Shown: positions 1 through 5,422 of the stretch, piece by piece
Layout of the letters: each line of letters begins with the position of its first letter
Numbering within the stretch: position 1 is the stretch's first letter
NCBI GenBank assembly: GCA_002427365.1
Contig: DIQT01000006.1
Span: 75,586 to 87,633, forward strand
Source of the DNA: Caryophanales bacterium UBA5455
Lineage (GTDB): Bacteria > Bacillota_I > Bacilli_A > RFN20 > CAG-826
Direction of reading: 5' to 3'
Length of the DNA: 12,048 nucleotides
The notes under the pieces: generated by a model
Databases searched by the model: none
Seen by the model: only the letters and a program-made list of their open reading frames with translations
What the model was told of the DNA's origin: nothing
Made by a program: the position numbers and the translations under genes

Positions 1-35
1 TAAAGGCGATGCTCTCCCAACTGAGCTAAGCATCC
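1..35 (-). tRNA. tRNA 5' half, probably tRNA-Val(UAC), cut by window start
   Basis: Read on the minus strand, bases 35 to 1 give a 7-base acceptor strand (GGATGCT), TA at positions 8-9, a D arm GCTC-AGTTGGGA-GAGC, A26, the 5' anticodon stem strand TCGCC, T32, T33 and the first two anticodon bases U34 and A35. The third anticodon base lies outside the window. UAN could be Val, Leu or a rare Ile. The short class I D arm argues against Leu, so Val(UAC) is the best guess. The 3' half is not visible, so an intact gene is inferred. Confidence 0.85.
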
Positions 36-63
36 TTAATACACCAGCTGTGCACGCTTGATA

Positions 64-92
64 AATATAGCATTATCACATTTATTAGTCAA
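64..92 (-). promoter_or_regulatory. Promoter of the tRNA gene
   Basis: On the minus strand there is a -35 TTGACT (92-87), a spacer of exactly 17 bases and a -10 TATATT (69-64). A TGC just before the -10 makes it an extended -10 element. This is one of the best sigma-A matches in the window. Transcription would begin near base 57, leaving a leader of about 20 bases before the tRNA 5' end at base 35. Bases 93-143 hold no clear hairpin-plus-T-tract terminator for pgi, so some read-through from pgi into the tRNA is possible. Confidence 0.7.
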
Positions 93-143
93 TTATTAAA
101 TACAAAAACCCACCATTTTATTTGATTTTTTAAGTTAAGATTT

Positions 144-1424
144 TTAAAAGCCAGGTTTACCTAACAAATGGAACATATTCTTTTTATAAACTTCGACACC
201 CGGTTGATTAAAGGGGTTAATATCAAGAAGATATGCACTCATCGCACATGTTTTCATAAAGAAATAGAAGAGGTAACCTAAGTGATAGGCATCCATTTTA
301 GGTACGTTAATAATGATATTTGGAACACCACCCGTTTTAACGTGCGCGTCAAGTGTTCCTAAATACGCTTGTTCATTAACAAAACTAATCGGTTTACCCG
401 CTAAATAGTTTAATTGATCTAAATCGCCTTCCATTAGGGGAACATCTAAATCAAGTGTTGGTTCATTAACATAAACAATTGTTTCAAATAGTAACGGTGT
501 TCCTTCTTGAATAAATTGGCCAAGACTATGTAAGTCCGTTGAGTTAGTGACACTTGTGGGGAATAAACCTTTATGTTCTTTTCCTTCACTTTCGCCAAAA
601 AGTTGTTTTAACCATTCACCAATTTGGGTAAATTGCGGTTCATATAAAACAAAGAGTTCAACATTTTTACCTTGACGATATAAGTGATCACGCATAACCG
701 CATATTGATAAGCACTATTTTCTTTTAAATGCGGATTCATCAATTCAGTTTCGGCATCAAGCGCGCCCGTTAACATCGCATCAATATCAACACCCGCACA
801 AGCTAGAGGGAATAAACCAACCGCGGTTAAAACACTATAACGGCCCCCGATATTTCCTGGTAACACAAATGTTTGATAACCTTCTTCATGCGCTAACGTT
901 TTTAGTGCACCTTTTTCTTTATCGGTTGTCGCAAAAATAGCTTTCGCGGCTTTATCTTTGCCTAATTCGGTTTCTAAAAGTTTTTTAAGTAAGCGGAATG
1001 ATAACGCGGTTTCAGTTGTCGTTCCGGATTTCGAAATAACATTAACCGCAAAGCGTTTTCCTTTTAAGTAGGAAAGAACTTGATGAATATAAGTTGGGGA
1101 GATTGTTTGGCCTAAATAAACAATTTCCATAGGGTCATCGCTATATAAGCCGCGTAACGCTTCAATTGCCGCGCGTGCGCCTAAATATGATCCGCCAATG
1201 CCACATACGACGAGAATATCGAAGTTTTGCCGTACATATTCGGCCGCCCTTTTCATCGCTTTAACTTCATCTTTATCGTGAAGACTTGGCCAATCTAACC
1301 AGCCAAGGTAATCATTACCTTTACCAGATTTATTATGAATCATCGTGTGAACTTGTTCGACCCGTGTTTCATAACTAACGTAATCAATTGTTGTTAAGGT
1401 GTTTGTTAAATCTACTTTAATCAT
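144..1424 (-). CDS. pgi: Glucose-6-phosphate isomerase
   Basis: A 426-residue protein that interconverts glucose 6-phosphate and fructose 6-phosphate in the cytoplasm (glycolysis and gluconeogenesis). Family motifs run in order: the phosphosugar-binding SIS fold with CGIGGSYLG at 74-82, SKSGTTTET at 131-139, GGRYSVLT at 193-200, GESEGK at 277-282, DLHS at 297-300 and a C-terminal VEVYKKNMF. By family comparison, Glu280, His299 and Lys414 are the likely catalytic residues, and all are present. The length fits the short Gram-positive form (about 430-450), and the protein ends in the typical LLGKPGF. The ATG start has an AAGGAG SD seven bases upstream (1432-1437) and overlaps the stop of the upstream S1-domain gene by eight bases, so it is the last gene of an ispD-yugI-pgi operon. 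Confidence 0.97.
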   Translation of the reverse strand: MIKVDLTNTLTTIDYVSYETRVEQVHTMIHNKSGKGNDYLGWLDWPSLHDKDEVKAMKRAAEYVRQNFDILVVCGIGGSYLGARAAIEALRGLYSDDPMEIVYLGQTISPTYIHQVLSYLKGKRFAVNVISKSGTTTETALSFRLLKKLLETELGKDKAAKAIFATTDKEKGALKTLAHEEGYQTFVLPGNIGGRYSVLTAVGLFPLACAGVDIDAMLTGALDAETELMNPHLKENSAYQYAVMRDHLYRQGKNVELFVLYEPQFTQIGEWLKQLFGESEGKEHKGLFPTSVTNSTDLHSLGQFIQEGTPLLFETIVYVNEPTLDLDVPLMEGDLDQLNYLAGKPISFVNEQAYLGTLDAHVKTGGVPNIIINVPKMDAYHLGYLFYFFMKTCAMSAYLLDINPFNQPGVEVYKKNMFHLLGKPGF

Positions 1425-1806
1425 TGTTTTGCTCCTTTTTAGCTAATATTAACCCCTCATTAATCCAGTGGGGAAGTGCTTTTTCTAATGCGGTAAAATC
1501 GAGTGTGCTTTTGTCAATATCTTCGCGGTTTGTTTCACTAAATTGTTCTTTTCTAAGTTTTGGTGGTAGTTGTTTAATGGAAACGCGTAAAAAATTTGTT
1601 TCTTCATTAACCTCAATAACTTTAACACTTATTTCACTATTAATGGGTGCGAAGTTTTCAATGTTATGCACAAACCGTTCACTCATCTCACTAATATGGA
1701 GTAAGCCGATTTGCTCATTGGGAAATTTTAAAAATGCTCCATATGGTTTTAAGGAAACAACCTTACCGACAATAACATCGTTAAGGACATAGAACTCTTT
1801 ATTCAT
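1417..1806 (-). CDS. yugI: S1-domain RNA-binding protein, YugI/GSP13-like
   Basis: A 129-residue protein with one S1 RNA-binding domain at about residues 9-79 (VGKVVSLKPYGAFLKF, then GLLHISEMS, then VKVIEVN and RVSIKQ). The C-terminal tail contains LEKALPHWINEGL, like the tail of B. subtilis general stress protein 13 (YugI, about 130 residues) and related regulators. In that family the protein binds RNA or ribosomes and tunes translation; the exact role here is inferred. B. subtilis also has yugI near pgi, which supports the call. I chose the ATG at 1806 over an in-frame TTG at 1821, because that TTG is part of the SD TTGGAGA. The gene overlaps ispD and pgi by eight bases each, which suggests translational coupling. 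Confidence 0.85.
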   Translation of the reverse strand: MNKEFYVLNDVIVGKVVSLKPYGAFLKFPNEQIGLLHISEMSERFVHNIENFAPINSEISVKVIEVNEETNFLRVSIKQLPPKLRKEQFSETNREDIDKSTLDFTALEKALPHWINEGLILAKKEQNND

Positions 1807-2500
1807 GATTAGTGTCTCCAATCACCGCTTGTAATAGTTTAAAATCTTCTTTTGTCGTAACTTTAAAGTTTAAGGAACTTCCGTTAACAAAATAAACGGG
1901 AATGTTTAAGTGTAAGAGAAGTTGTGCATCATCACTTTGATTTGTTAATTGATTATTAAGCGCTCCTAAATGGGCGTCAAAAATAAGTTTATATTTAAAT
2001 GTTTGCGGTGTTTGAATAATAAATAATTCATCGCGGTTTGGGACATTATCTAATGATTTTCCATCAAATGAAACACCAATCGTGTTACTTGTTGATAAAG
2101 CAGTTAAAGCGGTCCCCGTTTCGGCAGCCTTAATAATGTTATCGCTAATAATTGCTTCGCTTACTAGTGGCCGCGCCGCGTCATGAATTAAAATTAAGTC
2201 ATCTTCGTTAGCAAGTTTTTTAAGCGCGATTAAACCATTATAAACACTTGCTTGCCGCGTATCGCCTCCGGCAACAAGAGGAAGAACTTTATTAATATTC
2301 CATTTTGCTAATGTTTCATTAATAAAAGCAAAATCTTCTTTCCGCGCGACAAGAAGTAAATGATCAATATTTGGATGGTTAGCAAAAACTTCCGCGGTAT
2401 AAATAAATAACGGTTTGTTTTTAATTTCTAAATATTGTTTAGGCCGGTCCGCCGCTAACCGTAAGCCGCTACCCGCCATTAAAATCATTGCAAAATTCAT
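1799..2500 (-). CDS. ispD: 2-C-methyl-D-erythritol 4-phosphate cytidylyltransferase
   Basis: A 233-residue cytoplasmic nucleotidyltransferase that joins CTP and methylerythritol phosphate in the MEP route to isoprenoids. The N-terminus has the nucleotide-binding motif MAGSGLRL followed by DRPKQYL; Arg14 and Lys21 match the catalytic Arg and Lys of the family. Further motifs are GGDTRQASVYNGL, HDAARPLVS and QTPQTF. VAGGxTRQxSV and HDAARP favour IspD. The VPNRDELF segment before QTPQTF resembles the related TarI (ribitol-5-phosphate cytidylyltransferase), so a TarI-like activity is the main alternative. I chose the ATG at 2500, six bases after a GGAG SD; a TTG at 2512 is part of that SD. It is the first gene of the ispD-yugI-pgi operon. 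Confidence 0.88.
   Translation of the reverse strand: MNFAMILMAGSGLRLAADRPKQYLEIKNKPLFIYTAEVFANHPNIDHLLLVARKEDFAFINETLAKWNINKVLPLVAGGDTRQASVYNGLIALKKLANEDDLILIHDAARPLVSEAIISDNIIKAAETGTALTALSTSNTIGVSFDGKSLDNVPNRDELFIIQTPQTFKYKLIFDAHLGALNNQLTNQSDDAQLLLHLNIPVYFVNGSSLNFKVTTKEDFKLLQAVIGDTNHE
1815..1819 (-). promoter_or_regulatory. SD site that fixes the S1-protein start
   Basis: Minus-strand GGAGA lies eight bases before the ATG at 1806. The TTG at 1821-1819 runs into this SD, so using TTG as a start would leave it without a correctly spaced site. The ATG is therefore the likely start. Confidence 0.7.
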
Positions 2501-2506
2501 TCGGCG

Positions 2507-2510
2507 CTCC
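2507..2510 (-). promoter_or_regulatory. SD site that fixes the ispD start
   Basis: Minus-strand GGAG lies six bases before the ATG at 2500. A TTG four codons upstream (2512-2510) overlaps this SD and would add only MERR before the conserved N-terminal strand, so it is unlikely to be the start. Confidence 0.7.
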
Positions 2511-2520
2511 AATCGGTCTA

Positions 2521-2526
2521 ATTATA
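2521..2526 (-). promoter_or_regulatory. Likely -10 box of the ispD-yugI-pgi operon
   Basis: A perfect TATAAT on the minus strand, 20 bases upstream of the ispD ATG. Transcription would start near 2514, giving a leader of about 14 bases that just includes the SD. The -35 at 17-base spacing is only TAGCAT, a weak match. A terminator lies upstream at 2563-2593, so the operon needs its own promoter, and this is the best candidate. Confidence 0.45.
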
Positions 2527-2562
2527 TTATTTATCGCTCCTAAATGCTAGTTATGCGGCATT

Positions 2563-2593
2563 AAAAAAAGGAAAGTTATTACGGCCACTTTCC
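2563..2593 (-). terminator. Rho-independent terminator after the HAD gene
   Basis: On the minus strand, GGAAAGT (2593-2587) pairs with ACTTTCC (2576-2570) around a 10-base loop, followed by seven Ts (2569-2563). It lies 15 bases after the HAD stop codon and separates that gene from the ispD operon. The plus-strand side has no T run, so it works in one direction. Confidence 0.85.
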
Positions 2594-2607
2594 TTAATTA
2601 TTAATTG

Positions 2608-3441
2608 TTATTTTTGTAATAATTCGATTTGTTTTTTCGAAAGTTCATGCGAGACAGCAATTTCTTGAATAATGAGTTTAACGACTTTATCTAACTCACT
2701 ACCTGCACTATAATCAGCTTTACAAATAAAGTTAACCCGTTCATCTTGGAATAATTGCCGGACGACATCACGGTTATTTTCTTGATAAACCGCGATTGAT
2801 TTACCGCCATTTTCTTTAACTAAAATCATAATGGGAATATCGGTTAAACCATCCCCAAAGTAAACGATGTTGCGATAAGGAATTCGCCGCGATTCAACTT
2901 TCCGATTAACGCTATCATCATCGCGCGTATCAAGAACACCTTTAGAAATTCTAAATAAGTATTGGGTTTTGGCTGTATAGTTAATGAATGTTTTCGGCCA
3001 AACGGGATGTTTACTTTGTTCATCATAATAAAATTCACATGCAAATGTCGCCATAAATTCATCCGCAATCGCACAGCCTTCAATAATTTCTTTATTTCCC
3101 GAACTAACTAAATAGTGTTCGATTTGGACGCCAAGTTCTTCACCATACGCATTAATCCGTTTAAACCATGATTTAACGCCGCGGAAGAACTCAATATTTT
3201 GTCCCGTGGATTTTAAATAGTCTCTTGTTAGTTCAATCCCTTTTTCTTTAGCTAAATTAACCATGACATACATATACGATAAAATTCGTTCCACACCCGT
3301 CTTATCGGTGAACTCTTGGGTTTTACCCCAAAATTCACTTGGTGTCATGCCTAAATTCGGAATTAAATCATAAGATTGCATATCATCGGTGCATAAAGTT
3401 TTGTCAAAGTCATAGAGAAGCCCAACAATTGGTTTTTTCAT
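2608..3441 (-). CDS. HAD-superfamily phosphatase, substrate unknown
   Basis: A 277-residue cytoplasmic HAD hydrolase. Motif I is DFDKT at 11-15 (nucleophile Asp11, acid/base Asp13), motif II is SSG at 113-115, the motif III lysine is probably Lys158 in the AKTQYLFRISKG segment, and motif IV is FGDGLTDIP at 196-203, with Asp197 and Asp201 as likely Mg ligands. All catalytic positions are present, so it should be active. The helical insertion after motif I, with no large second cap, resembles the phosphoserine phosphatase-like group, but neighbours do not reveal the substrate. Two in-frame ATGs exist, at 3447 and 3441; the second is chosen because GAGG is eight bases from it and only two from the first. 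It has its own promoter and terminator, so it forms a single-gene unit. Confidence 0.88.
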   Translation of the reverse strand: MKKPIVGLLYDFDKTLCTDDMQSYDLIPNLGMTPSEFWGKTQEFTDKTGVERILSYMYVMVNLAKEKGIELTRDYLKSTGQNIEFFRGVKSWFKRINAYGEELGVQIEHYLVSSGNKEIIEGCAIADEFMATFACEFYYDEQSKHPVWPKTFINYTAKTQYLFRISKGVLDTRDDDSVNRKVESRRIPYRNIVYFGDGLTDIPIMILVKENGGKSIAVYQENNRDVVRQLFQDERVNFICKADYSAGSELDKVVKLIIQEIAVSHELSKKQIELLQK

Positions 3442-3449
3442 AAGCATTA

Positions 3450-3453
3450 CCTC
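3450..3453 (-). promoter_or_regulatory. SD site that fixes the HAD gene start
   Basis: Minus-strand GAGG lies eight bases before the ATG at 3441 and only two bases before the ATG at 3447. Normal spacing favours the downstream ATG, so the protein begins MKKPIVG. Confidence 0.65.
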
Positions 3454-3466
3454 ACTTAAAATCTAC

Positions 3467-3496
3467 TTAAATTTTACCACTAAATTATGGTATAGT
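3467..3496 (+). promoter_or_regulatory. Candidate promoter facing the small ORF and gpmI
   Basis: A plus-strand extended -10, TGG followed by TATAGT (3491-3496), with a weak -35 TTAAAT at 3467-3472. It lies on the same DNA as the HAD promoter in the opposite direction, the two -10 and -35 boxes facing each other. Transcription would start near 3503, about 47 bases before the small ORF. Confidence 0.4.
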
Positions 3497-3499
3497 CAA
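3471..3499 (-). promoter_or_regulatory. Promoter of the HAD gene
   Basis: The minus strand shows a -35 TTGACT (3499-3494), a 17-base spacer and a -10 TAAAAT (3476-3471) preceded by TGG, an extended -10. Transcription would start near 3464, giving a leader of about 23 bases. It overlaps a plus-strand promoter candidate at 3467-3496. Confidence 0.7.
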
Positions 3500-3549
3500 T
3501 TTTCATGATAAGAAATATGCACTTGTCATCAACAAAAAAGGGGTTTTGT

Positions 3550-3666
3550 ATGGAAAAATATTACTTACTTAAAATCTTAACGCGAAGTAAAAAAGAAGAA
3601 AAAAGTATTTTTGTTAGTTTAAATATCGAAAAAAAAGCCCCGAATACCGCGACTTATTTTCATTAA
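3550..3666 (+). CDS. Possible small protein of 38 residues
   Basis: An ATG with an AAAGGGG SD six bases upstream opens a 38-codon frame ending in TAA. The product is basic (seven Lys and one Arg against four Glu), has no membrane segment or signal peptide, and begins MEKYYLLKIL. Its codons (ACG, CGA, GCC, CCG, GCG) match nearby genes, which is more than a random AT-rich stretch would be expected to give. I do not recognise a family. It could be a real small protein, a leader peptide upstream of gpmI, or a remnant of a lost gene. It is the only coding candidate in the 363-base gap between the HAD gene and gpmI. Confidence 0.4.
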   Translation: MEKYYLLKILTRSKKEEKSIFVSLNIEKKAPNTATYFH

Positions 3667-3720
3667 AAAATAATTATCTTTCCCGAAATTGTTTAATTCA
3701 TCACAAAGTGAACAAATTTG

Positions 3721-3740
3721 CTAAATTATGTGCAATTTAG
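3721..3740 (+). repeat. Inverted repeat upstream of the gpmI promoter
   Basis: CTAAATT (3721-3727) and AATTTAG (3734-3740) form a perfect seven-base inverted repeat with a six-base spacer, 13 bases before the proposed gpmI -35. A second small one, AGAGT/ACTCT (3739-3753), overlaps its right arm by two bases. They could be an operator, or weak structure at the end of the small-ORF transcript. Neither has a T tract good enough to be called a terminator. Confidence 0.4.
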
Positions 3741-3752
3741 AGTGCTTTACTC

Positions 3753-3780
3753 TTTATAAAATATGAGATTGCATTATAAT
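3753..3780 (+). promoter_or_regulatory. Promoter of the gpmI operon
   Basis: A perfect -10 TATAAT (3775-3780) with a partial -35 TTTATA (3753-3758, four of six matches) at 16-base spacing. Transcription would start near 3787, giving a leader of about 18 bases that contains the SD AGAAGG (3790-3795), nine bases before the gpmI ATG. Confidence 0.6.
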
Positions 3781-3804
3781 TAACAAGAAAGAAGGTAATG
3801 CTTT

Positions 3805-5412
3805 ATGGTAAAAAAACCAATTATTCTAGCGATTCTTGATGGCCTTGGCTATCGTAAAGAACATTATGGTAATGGAGTGTATCTGGCGAAAACTCCAAAC
3901 TTAGACAAATTTTTCGCCGAAAATCCGCACACATTAATTGAAGCAAGTGGAGAAGAAGTCGGATTACCCGCTGGTCAAATGGGTAATAGTGAAGTTGGTC
4001 ACCAAAATATTGGGGCTGGCCGCATCGTCTATCAATCACTTACATATATTAACCAAAAAGTTAAATCGGGCGAATTTTATACAAATCCCGCGTATTTACA
4101 CGCGACCGCTCATGCAAAAAAATATAACAGCAACCTCCATTTAATGGGGTTAGTTTCTGATGGTGGTGTTCACTCCCATATGGAACATATTAAAGCGCTT
4201 ATTCGCTTAGCGAAGCAAGAAGGTGTTAAAGACGTTTATGTCCACGCCTTTATGGATGGTCGGGACGTTGATCCCCAATCAGGTGTCAAATATATTGATG
4301 AACTTGTCGCGCTTATGAAAGAATTAAATTATGGTCATATCGCTGATATCGGTGGAAGATATTGGGGAATGGACCGTGATAAAAACTTAATTCGTAATGA
4401 CCGCCATTATCGCTTAATTGTTGATCATGATGGCCCAAGTTTTACGGATTATCACGATTACTTTATCGATCAATATAAAAATGTTTTACCCGCGAACAAC
4501 TTGGATGCAAGTGACGAATTCTTAATTCCGACGTTTAACGCGAATGTTGATGGAAGAATTAAAGATAATGATTCAATTATTTACTTTAACTTTCGACCAG
4601 ACCGGGCTATTCAAATTTCCACAATGTTTACAAACCCAACATTTTATAGCAACCCGCCATTAAATGCGGATGGAAAACCAGCGTATAAAGCTTATACACC
4701 GGAACATCAATTAAAGAACTTATATTATGTTTCGACAATGAAATATGCCGACTCGGTAAAAAGTGAAATCGCTTTTACGTTACCAAGTTTAGCCAATCCG
4801 CTTGGCCCATGGTTAGCGGATCATGGTTATACGCAACTTAGAATTGCCGAAACCGAAAAATACGCGCACGTTACCTTTTTCTTTGATGGAACGGTTAACT
4901 ACGATGGTGTGGAAAAACCGGAACTTAAAGGATCCCGCCGCGTCTTAATTAACTCACCAAAAGTTGCAACGTATGACTTACAACCGGAAATGAGTGCGGT
5001 CGAAGTAACGAATGCCTTATTTAAAGAATTAGATAAAAAAGATTTAGACGTTGTTATTTTAAACTTTGCCAACTGCGACATGGTTGGTCATACGGCAGTG
5101 GAAAAAGCAATTGTTAAAGCAGTCGAAACCGTTGATACCCAAGTTGGCCGGATTTGGGACTATGTTAAACAAAATGGTGGCACATTAATTTTAACCGCGG
5201 ACCATGGTAATAGTGAACAATTCTTAGACGCTGAAGGTCGGCCATTTACCGCGCATACTACTAACCCCGTTCACTTTTCGTTAACGGTTCCTGGTGTTGA
5301 ATTAATGCCAACAGGAGGCAAACTTTCAAATATTGCCCCAACAATTATTGAACTACTTGGTGAACAAGCTCCAAAAGAAATGGATCAACCAAGTTTAATT
5401 ATTAAGAAATAG
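3805..5412 (+). CDS. gpmI: 2,3-bisphosphoglycerate-independent phosphoglycerate mutase
   Basis: A 535-residue cytoplasmic enzyme of lower glycolysis that converts 3-phosphoglycerate to 2-phosphoglycerate through a phosphoserine intermediate, with two Mn ions. Asp12 in LAILDGLG is a metal ligand, and Ser62 in GNSEVGH is the phosphorylated nucleophile. HSHMEH, FMDGRDVDP and GGRYWGMDRD are substrate-site motifs, and NFRPDRA, NFANCDMVGHT and TADHGNSEQ carry the other substrate and metal residues. The length is slightly above the usual 505-515 but with no extra domain visible; the core motifs are intact. ATG at 3805 has an AGAAGG SD. An earlier ATG at 3798 is out of frame and too close to the SD. 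It is the first gene of a two-gene operon with the peptidase 10 bases downstream. Confidence 0.97.
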   Translation: MVKKPIILAILDGLGYRKEHYGNGVYLAKTPNLDKFFAENPHTLIEASGEEVGLPAGQMGNSEVGHQNIGAGRIVYQSLTYINQKVKSGEFYTNPAYLHATAHAKKYNSNLHLMGLVSDGGVHSHMEHIKALIRLAKQEGVKDVYVHAFMDGRDVDPQSGVKYIDELVALMKELNYGHIADIGGRYWGMDRDKNLIRNDRHYRLIVDHDGPSFTDYHDYFIDQYKNVLPANNLDASDEFLIPTFNANVDGRIKDNDSIIYFNFRPDRAIQISTMFTNPTFYSNPPLNADGKPAYKAYTPEHQLKNLYYVSTMKYADSVKSEIAFTLPSLANPLGPWLADHGYTQLRIAETEKYAHVTFFFDGTVNYDGVEKPELKGSRRVLINSPKVATYDLQPEMSAVEVTNALFKELDKKDLDVVILNFANCDMVGHTAVEKAIVKAVETVDTQVGRIWDYVKQNGGTLILTADHGNSEQFLDAEGRPFTAHTTNPVHFSLTVPGVELMPTGGKLSNIAPTIIELLGEQAPKEMDQPSLIIKK

Positions 5413-5422
5413 AGGTAGAATA

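Noticed and set aside
1305..1321. A near-perfect palindrome AAGGTAAT-C-ATTACCTT
   Set aside because: It lies inside pgi and simply encodes conserved residues (around GNDYLGW), so it is probably coincidence.
3739..3760. A terminator for the small ORF at AGAGT/ACTCT
   Set aside because: The five-base stem is weak and the following bases (TTATAAAATA) are not a proper T tract; it overlaps the gpmI -35 region.
3798..3839. A short out-of-frame ORF starting at an ATG seven bases before the gpmI start
   Set aside because: Its ATG is only two bases from the GAAGG motif, too close for initiation, and it runs just 13 codons into gpmI.
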